Part shown: positions 1-5,070 of the stretch, one piece after another
Layout: each line of letters begins with the position of its first letter
Numbering within the stretch: position 1 is the first letter of the stretch
DNA from: JBNAVY01 sp049700195
GTDB lineage: Bacteria > Bacillota > Thermoanaerobacteria > Thermoanaerobacterales > Thermoanaerobacteraceae
Length of the DNA stretch: 5,078 nt
Direction of reading: 5' to 3'
Assembly (NCBI GenBank): GCA_049700195.1
Contig: JBNAVY010000079.1
Location: 1 to 5,078, forward strand
Program-made: the position numbers and the translations under genes
The notes under the pieces: generated by a model
What the model was told of the DNA's origin: nothing
Seen by the model: only the letters and a program-made list of their open reading frames with translations
Database searches by the model: none

Positions 1-5
1 TTCTT

Positions 6-34
6 ATCTTACCAGATAGGTTCCCTTTTGTCAA
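6..34 (-). promoter_or_regulatory. Strong sigma-A promoter reading left out of the window (P2)
   Basis: On the minus strand there is a perfect -35 box TTGACA (29-34), a spacer of exactly 17 bases and a -10 box TAAGAT (6-11). The TGG just before the -10 makes it an extended -10. The upstream minus-strand DNA is rich in A tracts, which could act as an UP element. Transcription would start at or just beyond base 1, so the target gene lies outside the window. The box quality is seen directly; the identity of the downstream gene is unknown. Confidence 0.75.
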
Positions 35-66
35 GTCCTTTTTTCTGGCTCTTTAATCTTTTGTTT

Positions 67-81
67 TCGCCATTTTGGCGA
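67..81. other. Small GC-rich hairpin between the tandem promoters
   Basis: TCGCCA (67-72) and TGGCGA (76-81) form a perfect 6-bp stem with a 3-base loop, standing out in very AT-rich DNA. Neither strand has a T tract after it, so it does not look like an intrinsic terminator. It lies about 2 bases downstream of the predicted start of a transcript from the promoter at 90-118, so it could form a 5'-end stem in that RNA. The role is unknown. Confidence 0.4.
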
Positions 82-89
82 CAGTTAAT

Positions 90-118
90 AATATACCATG
101 TTTAAAATCTTTATTCAA
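90..118 (-). promoter_or_regulatory. Candidate sigma-A promoter reading left (P1)
   Basis: The minus strand shows TTGAAT (113-118, four of six matches to the -35 consensus), a 17-base spacer and TATATT (90-95, five of six matches to the -10). TGG directly before the -10 gives an extended -10. The predicted start is near base 83. It sits 84 bases upstream of the stronger promoter at 6-34 and points the same way, a tandem arrangement. In AT-rich DNA such matches arise by chance more easily than P2's, so confidence is moderate. Confidence 0.45.
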
Positions 119-197
119 TATTTATTTAAAGCCAATATAAGCTGTTATATCCATTTAAAACTGTATATACTCTTTTATACTCGTAAATTCTTTAAAA

Positions 198-755
198 TTA
201 TAAGTTATCCAGTTTTTCTTTTATTGCTTTAAAATCTTCCCATGCTTCAGTCTTCTTACCTGGATCTCTCAAAAGTGCTGCGGGATGATATGTTGCTATA
301 ATACTCACACCCTTCCTTTCATACCATCTGCCTCTCATTGCAGTAATTTTAAAATTTTTGTCTATTATCGCTTTAGCAGCTGTTGAACCAAGGCAAACTA
401 TAATTTTAGGACTTATTATAGCAACCTGATTCCTTAAATATGGAATACAGGCTTGAATCTCTTCTTCCAATGGAACTCTATTATTTGGCGGTCTGCATTT
501 TACAATATTTGCAATATATATATCTTCTCTTTTCAAATTTATAGCTTCTAACATTTTATTAAGCAGTTGACCTGCTCTGCCTACAAAAGGCTTACCTTGT
601 AAATCCTCATCTTTTCCTGGTCCTTCTCCTATAAACATAATTTTAGATTTATAACTCCCCTCACCAAATACAACATTATTCCTCGTATTGCTTAAATTAC
701 ACTTTTTGCAATTCAAGCATTCCATGTACAGTTCTTTTAAAGGCAAAAGAGCCAT
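198..755 (-). CDS. Family 4 uracil-DNA glycosylase (4Fe-4S)
   Basis: This enzyme excises uracil, arising from cytosine deamination or dUTP incorporation, as the first step of base excision repair. The 185-residue protein shows the family 4 signatures. The motif GEGPGKDED (about residues 43-51) is followed by GKPFVGRAGQLL, the active-site and uracil-pocket loop, and the C-terminal motif HPAALLR (about 157-163) is the DNA-intercalation loop region. Cys16 and Cys19 (CKKC) with Cys87 and Cys103 are in the spacing expected for the 4Fe-4S ligands. Length is usual for the family. I chose the ATG at 753-755. The longer reading from a GTG at 762-764 puts that GTG inside the ribosome binding site. The gene starts 16 bases after the fumarase beta subunit stop, so it is probably co-transcribed and translationally coupled. 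No convincing terminator follows it, so readthrough to the left is possible. Confidence 0.93.
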   Translation of the reverse strand: MALLPLKELYMECLNCKKCNLSNTRNNVVFGEGSYKSKIMFIGEGPGKDEDLQGKPFVGRAGQLLNKMLEAINLKREDIYIANIVKCRPPNNRVPLEEEIQACIPYLRNQVAIISPKIIVCLGSTAAKAIIDKNFKITAMRGRWYERKGVSIIATYHPAALLRDPGKKTEAWEDFKAIKEKLDNL

Positions 756-760
756 AATTT

Positions 761-768
761 TCACCCCT
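761..768 (-). promoter_or_regulatory. Ribosome binding site deciding the glycosylase start
   Basis: The minus strand reads AGGGGTGA, whose GGTGA part matches the extended Shine-Dalgarno AGGAGGTGA. It lies 5 bases before the ATG at 753-755, a normal spacing. The in-frame GTG at 762-764 is part of this site, so it is unlikely to be the true initiator. Confidence 0.7.
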
Positions 769-771
769 ATC

Positions 772-1326
772 CTATATATAATTATTATATTTTTCCCTTT
801 CTATTTCATATAAATTATTTCCATATATATCTATAGTGAGTATAAGAGGAAAATCCTCAACCTCAAATTTATATATTGCCTCAGTTCCCAAATCTTCATA
901 AGCTATAATCTCTGCCTTTTTTACCTTTTTTGAAAGTAAAGCCCCGGCTCCACCAATAGCCGTAAAATATACAGCACCATGTTTTACCATTGATTTAATA
1001 ACTTCTTCTGACCTATAACCTTTCCCAATCATACCTTTTAAACCTAATTCAATTAATTTTGGCGTGTAGATATCCATTCTCCCACTTGTTGTTGGACCAC
1101 AACTGCCTACTGCCTGTCCTGGCTTTGGTGGACATGGGCCAACATAATATATTACCGAGTTTTCTATATTAAAAGGAATTTTACCTCCCATATTTATTGC
1201 CTCAATCATTCTCTTATGTGCTTCATCCCTTGCAGTATATATTTCTCCAGAAAGTAATATAAGATCTCCAGCTTTCAATTTTTTTATATCTTTTTGTTTA
1301 AATGGAGCTGTTACTTTTATATACAT
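772..1326 (-). CDS. Class I fumarate hydratase, beta subunit (C-terminal domain type)
   Basis: This is the swivelling beta-domain subunit of the two-chain class I fumarase, which interconverts fumarate and (S)-malate in the cytoplasm. At 184 residues it has the normal length. Recognisable segments are SGEIYTARDEAHKRM (26-40), the signature loop YVGPCPPKPGQAVGSCGPTT (61-80) leading into SGRMD, MIGKGY (99-104), and the stretch near 123-146 with AIGGAGAL and AYEDLG. These are shared with the C-terminal half of single-chain fumarases and with the L-tartrate dehydratase beta subunit. The ATG at 1324-1326 is preceded by a strong GGAGG 9 bases upstream, and this site overlaps the stop codon of the alpha subunit. 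That arrangement suggests termination-reinitiation coupling and equal dosage of the two chains. Tartrate dehydratase is the main alternative and cannot be excluded by sequence reading alone. Confidence 0.93.
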   Translation of the reverse strand: MYIKVTAPFKQKDIKKLKAGDLILLSGEIYTARDEAHKRMIEAINMGGKIPFNIENSVIYYVGPCPPKPGQAVGSCGPTTSGRMDIYTPKLIELGLKGMIGKGYRSEEVIKSMVKHGAVYFTAIGGAGALLSKKVKKAEIIAYEDLGTEAIYKFEVEDFPLILTIDIYGNNLYEIEREKYNNYI

Positions 1327-1339
1327 ATTTATTTACCTC

Positions 1340-2182
1340 CTATATTTCTATTGTAGCATGTCTTGTTACATGACATCCTAAATTGACTGCAACAGGTAAA
1401 GAAGCTATATGTGTTGGATATGTTTCAATATGAACATCTAAAGCTGTTGTCGTACCCCCAAGCCCTTGTGGACCAATACCCAATTTATTAATATTATCTA
1501 ATAAAATTAATTCGAGTTCAGCAATTTCCTTATTAGGATTACGTTCACCCATACTTTTTAACAATGCTTTTTTTGACAAATATGGTGCAACTTCAAAATT
1601 CCCGCCTATGCCTACACCTATTATTAAAGGAGGACATGCATTAGGTCCTGCTTTTTCAACAGTTTCAATAACAAAACTTTTAATTCCATCAAATCCATCC
1701 GATGGTTTTAACATTTTTAAGGCACTTGTATTTTCACTACCTGCTCCTTTTGGCATAACCGTTATTTTAATCTTATCTCCTTCACTAATTTTGTAATGTA
1801 TAACAGCAGGTGTATTATCACCAGTATTAACTCTAATAATCGGATCATTTACAACAGACATCCTAAGATATCCTTCTTCATAGCCAAGTCTTACGCCTTC
1901 ATTGATTGCTTTTTCTAAGCTTCCTTCTTTTATGCATACTTCTTGTCCTATATCTACAAAAACTACTGCTATACCTGTATCTTGACAAATAGGCATCTGT
2001 TCTTCTCTTGCAATATTTGCATTTTTAACTATGTCTTTTAATATTTGCTTACCTAATAGGCTTTTTTCAGTTTCTGTTTTATTAATTAAATTTTCAAGTA
2101 TATCTTCCGGAAGATTATAATTAGCTTTCATAGAAAGCAGTTTTACTGCCTGTGTTATCTTATCTGCACTAATCTCTCTCAA
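1340..2182 (-). CDS. Class I fumarate hydratase, alpha subunit (4Fe-4S)
   Basis: This subunit carries the oxygen-sensitive 4Fe-4S cluster of class I fumarase, in which one iron binds the substrate directly. With the start chosen here (280 residues), three conserved cysteines are visible: Cys66 in MPICQDTG, Cys183 in NACPPLIIGVGIGG, and Cys270 in NLGCHVTRH near the C terminus. These are the expected three cluster ligands. GAGSENTSALKMLKPSDG (about 147-164) and LGIGPQGLGGTTTALDV (about 234-250) are further family segments. I place the start at the TTG at 2180-2182, giving MREISADKI. An upstream in-frame TTG at 2189-2191 abuts the AGGGG ribosome binding site with no spacer. The gene is the first of a three-gene set with the beta subunit and the glycosylase, and it has its own leader after the helicase terminator. 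L-tartrate dehydratase alpha subunit is the alternative reading. Confidence 0.93.
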   Translation of the reverse strand: MREISADKITQAVKLLSMKANYNLPEDILENLINKTETEKSLLGKQILKDIVKNANIAREEQMPICQDTGIAVVFVDIGQEVCIKEGSLEKAINEGVRLGYEEGYLRMSVVNDPIIRVNTGDNTPAVIHYKISEGDKIKITVMPKGAGSENTSALKMLKPSDGFDGIKSFVIETVEKAGPNACPPLIIGVGIGGNFEVAPYLSKKALLKSMGERNPNKEIAELELILLDNINKLGIGPQGLGGTTTALDVHIETYPTHIASLPVAVNLGCHVTRHATIEI

Positions 2183-2191
2183 TTTATTCAA

Positions 2192-2196
2192 CCCCT
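2192..2196 (-). promoter_or_regulatory. Ribosome binding site deciding the fumarase alpha start
   Basis: AGGGG on the minus strand lies 9 bases before the TTG at 2180-2182 and directly touches the TTG at 2189-2191. The former spacing is workable and the latter is not. No ATG or GTG is available at a suitable distance in this frame, so initiation at a TTG looks genuine and may lower translation. Confidence 0.6.
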
Positions 2197-2216
2197 ATAA
2201 AAAACTTTACAAATAT

Positions 2217-2222
2217 ATAATA
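2217..2222 (-). promoter_or_regulatory. Weak -10 candidate for the fumarase-glycosylase genes
   Basis: TATTAT on the minus strand matches five of six -10 positions and lies about 20 bases before the ribosome binding site. No good -35 is found 16-18 bases upstream, where the DNA is mostly A tracts. A promoter is expected in this gap because the helicase terminator separates the two transcription units, but its exact position is uncertain. Confidence 0.3.
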
Positions 2223-2250
2223 CTATTTTTTTTAAATTTTTTTAATAGTA
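2221..2250. repeat. Inverted repeat in the fumarase leader
   Basis: TACTATT (2221-2227) and AATAGTA (2244-2250) are perfect inverted copies separated by 16 bases made of T and A tracts. The T runs on either side of a central AAA do not pair with each other, so a bent-DNA operator is as plausible as an RNA stem. It abuts the weak -10 candidate, a good position for a repressor site. No regulator is identified. Confidence 0.35.
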
Positions 2251-2260
2251 AATTCGACAT

Positions 2261-2298
2261 AAAAAAAATTCTTTGCAATTTGCAAAGAACTCTTTTTT
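2261..2298 (-). terminator. Intrinsic terminator of the helicase gene
   Basis: Reading the minus strand, the stem TTCTTTGCA (2281-2289) pairs with TGCAAAGAA (2269-2277) as a perfect 9-bp hairpin with a 3-base loop, followed by eight T (2261-2268). It begins only a few bases after the helicase stop codon at 2297-2299. The A run before the stem can extend pairing with the T tract, and on the plus strand the stem is followed by CTC and six T, so the element could also work in the other direction. Confidence 0.85.
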
Positions 2299-3877
2299 AT
2301 TTTCTATTAGCAGGTTCAATATTAATTTTACTGCCCTTTATATGATTGTCTTTCATTGTAGTTAATACTTCCTTTGCATATTCCCTGGGTACTTCTACAA
2401 ATGTGTATTTATCATATATATCTATACTACCTATGAGATTACCTGACAGACTTGTATTGCCAGCAATACTACCTACTATATCTCTTGCGCTGATTTTGTG
2501 GTTTTTGCCAACATTTATAAAAAGTCTAACCATTCCTGGTGCTGCACCTGTATCTGAATAATCATCTTCAATATCTTCATCTTTTGTTCTGGTAGCTGTT
2601 GCTGCTCTTAATAATGCTGCAGCTATATCTATAGATGTATAATCTTGATCGACTAATTCTTCAATCCATCTTCTATATTCACCAATATCTTCATTGTCTA
2701 TAACATCTTTTATTTTATCTAAATACATATGCATTTTTATATCTTGAACATCACTAACCGATGGAACCTGCTGTAACATAATCTTAGTTTTAGTATACCT
2801 TTGTATATCTCTAATCTTGTATATCTCTCTCCCTACGGCAAATGTAAATGCACGTCCTGTTCTCCCCGCTCTTCCTGTTCTACCTATACGATGTACATAA
2901 TATTCTTCATCCTGTGGTACATCATAATTAAAAACGGCCTCAATATCATCAACATCTATTCCTCTTGCAGCTACATCTGTTGCAACAAGAATATCTATAG
3001 TTTCATTTCTAAAACGATTCATAACCCTATCTCTTTGTTGCTGTTTCATATCACCATGTAAACCCTCTGCAAAAAAACCCCGTGTTTGAAGAGTATTTAC
3101 CAACTCATCTACTCGTTTTTTCGTATTACAAAAAACTAAAGACAGTTTCGGATCATACATATCAAGCAAACGACACAAAACATCTGCTTTTGTATTCTCT
3201 TTAACTTCAAAATAATATTGTTCTATACTTGGTACTGTTAACTCTTTATGGACAACTTTTACTAATATAGGATTTCTCTGGTATTTTTTTGTTAGCTCTA
3301 ATATTGCTTTTGGCATTGTTGCAGAAAACAAAACTGTCTGTTTTTCTTGAGGCATTTTTTGTAAAATAAGCTCTATATCCTCTCTAAATCCCATATCTAA
3401 CATTTCATCAGCTTCATCTAATACTGCTATTTTAACATCAGACATATTAATAGTTTTACGGTTAATATGGTCAATAACTCTTCCTGGTGTGCCAATAATT
3501 ATCTGAACACCTTTTTTTAAAGCGCGTAATTGTCTTTCTATAGGTTGTCCACCATATACTGGTAAAATTTCCACGTCTTTTTTGTATTTTGATAAATCTT
3601 TTAATTCCTCTGCTACTTGTATTGCTAATTCTCTGGTTGGGCACAAAATAACTGCTTGTAATTTTTTGCTTTGCGTATCTACTTTTTCTAATATGGGGAT
3701 ACCAAAAGCTGCAGTTTTCCCTGTTCCTGTCTGTGCTTGTCCGATAACATCTTTACCTACTAATACATATGGTATTGCTTGTGCCTGTATCGGTGTCGCT
3801 TCCTCAAAACCCATATCTTCAATAGCTTTTCTTATTTCCTTGGATAGATTTAAATCCTCAAACTTCAATTTTTCCAT
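2297..3877 (-). CDS. deaD: DEAD-box ATP-dependent RNA helicase, DeaD/CshA type
   Basis: This cytoplasmic RNA helicase unwinds short RNA duplexes using ATP and in this family supports ribosome assembly, mRNA turnover and growth in the cold. All core motifs are intact in the 526-residue protein: Q motif with Phe6 and TPIQ (28-31), motif I AQTGTGKT (48-55), Ia PTRELA (80-85), Ib TPGR (130-133), II DEAD (154-157), III SAT (185-187), IV LVFCNT (247-252), V ATDVAARGID (299-308) and VI HRIGRTGRAGR (329-339). Residues about 375-428 resemble the CshA-type dimerisation helices. An acidic linker (about 431-446) follows, and then a DbpA/DeaD RNA-binding domain (about 449-523). The ATG at 3875-3877 is the only reasonable start, since an in-frame TGA lies just upstream. 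Its ribosome binding site GAAAGGA (3892-3898) is unusually far away, 14 bases, and a short out-of-frame reading frame overlaps the start. The gene has its own strong promoter and terminator, so it is probably monocistronic. Confidence 0.97.
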   Translation of the reverse strand: MEKLKFEDLNLSKEIRKAIEDMGFEEATPIQAQAIPYVLVGKDVIGQAQTGTGKTAAFGIPILEKVDTQSKKLQAVILCPTRELAIQVAEELKDLSKYKKDVEILPVYGGQPIERQLRALKKGVQIIIGTPGRVIDHINRKTINMSDVKIAVLDEADEMLDMGFREDIELILQKMPQEKQTVLFSATMPKAILELTKKYQRNPILVKVVHKELTVPSIEQYYFEVKENTKADVLCRLLDMYDPKLSLVFCNTKKRVDELVNTLQTRGFFAEGLHGDMKQQQRDRVMNRFRNETIDILVATDVAARGIDVDDIEAVFNYDVPQDEEYYVHRIGRTGRAGRTGRAFTFAVGREIYKIRDIQRYTKTKIMLQQVPSVSDVQDIKMHMYLDKIKDVIDNEDIGEYRRWIEELVDQDYTSIDIAAALLRAATATRTKDEDIEDDYSDTGAAPGMVRLFINVGKNHKISARDIVGSIAGNTSLSGNLIGSIDIYDKYTFVEVPREYAKEVLTTMKDNHIKGSKINIEPANRK

Positions 3878-3890
3878 TACTATTCTTCAT
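3858..3890 (-). other. Possible 10-codon leader reading frame overlapping the helicase start
   Basis: An ATG at 3888-3890 opens MKNSNGKIEV and stops with TGA at 3858-3860, 15 bases inside the helicase gene in a different frame. Its ATG is only about 1-2 bases from the GAAAGGA site, too close for efficient initiation, so it may be chance. It is recorded because the helicase start is conversely too far from that same site. Confidence 0.15.
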
Positions 3891-3913
3891 TTCCTTTCAA
3901 CTCTTTTAAATAT

Positions 3914-3926
3914 TATGCAGTGCATA
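3914..3926. repeat. 13-base palindrome at the helicase transcription start
   Basis: TATGCAGTGCATA is a perfect inverted repeat around a central G. It covers or immediately follows the predicted helicase start site near 3927. It could be an operator or a small stem at the 5' end of the mRNA. Short AT-rich palindromes are common, so confidence is low. Confidence 0.3.
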
Positions 3927-3933
3927 TAGAAAT

Positions 3934-3962
3934 ATTGTATTCTTTTAATTATATTTTGTCAA
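3934..3962 (-). promoter_or_regulatory. Strong sigma-A promoter of the helicase gene
   Basis: The minus strand has a perfect -35 TTGACA (3957-3962), a spacer of exactly 17 bases and a -10 TACAAT (3934-3939, five of six matches). The predicted start near 3927 gives a leader of about 50 bases. This is the best-defined promoter inside an intergenic gap in the window and fits a highly expressed RNA helicase. Confidence 0.85.
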
Positions 3963-4025
3963 AAAAATATTTTAATATTTATAAAGAATTTAATTTTATT
4001 CTAATACAAAAACCCTATTAAATTA

Positions 4026-4034
4026 TGATATAAT
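4026..4034 (+). promoter_or_regulatory. Extended -10 promoter of the flavin oxidoreductase gene
   Basis: TGATATAAT on the plus strand combines a perfect -10 TATAAT (4029-4034) with the TG of an extended -10. The -35 region about 17 bases upstream (ACAAAA at 4006-4011, or TACAAA at 18) is poor, which an extended -10 can compensate. The predicted start near 4041 gives a leader of about 33 bases. It is divergent from the helicase promoter, with about 67 bases between the two -10 boxes' far edges. Confidence 0.7.
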
Positions 4035-4073
4035 ATTATTAGCAGTTAATAAAATTTATAAGGGGAAAATTTA

Positions 4074-5021
4074 ATGATATTAGAAAAATTAAAAATAGGA
4101 AATCTAATTGCTCCAATACCAATAATACAAGGTGGAATGGCAGTACGTATTTCAACTGCTAATTTAGCTGCTGCTGTTGCAAATGAAGGTGGTATTGGAG
4201 TTATTGCCGGTACAGGCATGAGTATACAAGAACTTAAGAATGAAATAAAAAGAGCCCGTGAATTGACAAAAGGTATAATAGGTGTAAATGTTCTTTTTGC
4301 TGTAAGAGATTTTGCAAATTTAATTAAAACAGCTATAAATGAAAAAATAGATTTAATAATTTCAGGTGCAGGTTTTTCAAGAGATATGTTTTTATGGGGC
4401 AAAGCTAGCAATACCCCAGTAGTACCTATAGTTTCTTCTGCTAAATTGGCTGTTATTGCAGAAAAACTAGGAGCCTCTGCTGTAATTGTTGAAGGTAAGG
4501 AAGCAGGAGGTCATCTTGGTACTGACAGACCTTTAAAAGAAATTTTGTTAGAAATACTTCCTACAGTTAATATCCCTGTAATCGCTGCTGGAGGCATTAT
4601 AGACGGAAAAGATATTGCTGATGTTATAAAACTAGGTGCAAAAGGTGTACAAATGGGTACAAGATTTGCAGCAAGCAAAGAATCAAATGCCTCTGATTAT
4701 TTTAAATCTTTATATATAAGTTCTAAAAAAGAAGATGTTATACGCATTAAAAGTCCTGTGGGGCTTCCTGGACAGGGTATAAAAAGTAAATTTTCTGAAC
4801 TTCTGGAATCAGACAATGTACCTAAAATAACCAAATGTGTTAATTGCCTTAAGCAATGCTCAAGAAATTTTTGTATTATGGATGCACTAGAAAATGCATG
4901 CCCAAATGGTGATAATAATAAATCTCTTATTTTTGCAGGAGAATATGTCTACAAAATAAATGACATTCTGCCTGTAAAAACAATTTTTAAAAACTTACTT
5001 TCTGAAATAGCTAAATGTTAA
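4074..5021 (+). CDS. Nitronate monooxygenase/FabK-like FMN oxidoreductase with cysteine-rich tail
   Basis: The first 240 or so of 315 residues form an FMN-binding TIM barrel of the 2-nitropropane dioxygenase (NPD) family. Visible elements are IIQGGMA (17-23) at the N-terminal flavin loop, GVNVLFA (70-76), the catalytic-histidine motif EAGGHLG (143-149, His147), AAGGI (171-175) and MGTRFAAS (194-201) for FMN phosphate. Members oxidise alkyl nitronates or, like FabK, reduce enoyl-ACP. Nothing here fixes the substrate and no fatty acid synthesis genes are adjacent. Residues 255-276 carry five cysteines, C255-x2-C258-x3-C262-x4-C267-x8-C276, a tail shared by clostridial relatives as I recall and suggestive of a metal or Fe-S site. 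The ATG at 4074 has AGGGG 8 bases upstream (4061-4065). The gene appears monocistronic, with its own promoter and a terminator starting at its stop codon. Confidence 0.9.
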   Translation: MILEKLKIGNLIAPIPIIQGGMAVRISTANLAAAVANEGGIGVIAGTGMSIQELKNEIKRARELTKGIIGVNVLFAVRDFANLIKTAINEKIDLIISGAGFSRDMFLWGKASNTPVVPIVSSAKLAVIAEKLGASAVIVEGKEAGGHLGTDRPLKEILLEILPTVNIPVIAAGGIIDGKDIADVIKLGAKGVQMGTRFAASKESNASDYFKSLYISSKKEDVIRIKSPVGLPGQGIKSKFSELLESDNVPKITKCVNCLKQCSRNFCIMDALENACPNGDNNKSLIFAGEYVYKINDILPVKTIFKNLLSEIAKC

Positions 5022-5070
5022 TATATAAATAAAACAAGAGCCATATGGCTCTTGTTTTATTTATATATTA
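5019..5070. terminator. Bidirectional intrinsic terminator in a perfect 52-base palindrome
   Basis: The stem core AAAACAAGAGCC (5032-5043) pairs with GGCTCTTGTTTT (5048-5059) around ATAT, giving a GC-containing hairpin ending in T-rich DNA on either strand. Pairing continues without a mismatch outward to 5019 and 5070, so each arm is 26 bases, and the TAA stop codon of the flavoenzyme (5019-5021) is the outermost part of the left arm. The symmetry suggests it also terminates a convergent gene arriving from the right, beyond the window. Confidence 0.9.

Noticed and set aside
67..81. Terminator for the fumarase-glycosylase genes
   Set aside because: The stem is GC-rich but has no following T tract on the minus strand, so it was listed as a hairpin only.
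119..197. Near-repeats of GTATA/TATAC type after the glycosylase gene
   Set aside because: They are short, imperfect and explained by AT-rich composition; no array, terminator or attachment site could be supported.
1608..1796. Plus-strand 62-codon frame inside the fumarase alpha gene
   Set aside because: It is wholly antisense to a well-conserved gene, has no recognisable motif or ribosome binding site, and is a shadow of the real frame.
2346..2561. Plus-strand frame opposite the helicase RNA-binding domain
   Set aside because: Antisense to a clear domain, with no family resemblance or upstream signals.
2801..3061. Plus-strand cysteine- and serine-rich frame opposite the helicase core
   Set aside because: The odd composition is explained by reading the complement of conserved helicase motifs V and VI; no start signals.
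3582..3929. Plus-strand frame running from inside the helicase gene into the promoter gap
   Set aside because: It is antisense to motifs I and Ia, ends across the helicase promoter region and has no ribosome binding site of note.
4046..4411. Minus-strand frame with hydrophobic proline-rich translation opposite the flavoenzyme
   Set aside because: Antisense to the conserved FMN-binding N terminus and it would run through the flavoenzyme's promoter leader; a shadow frame.
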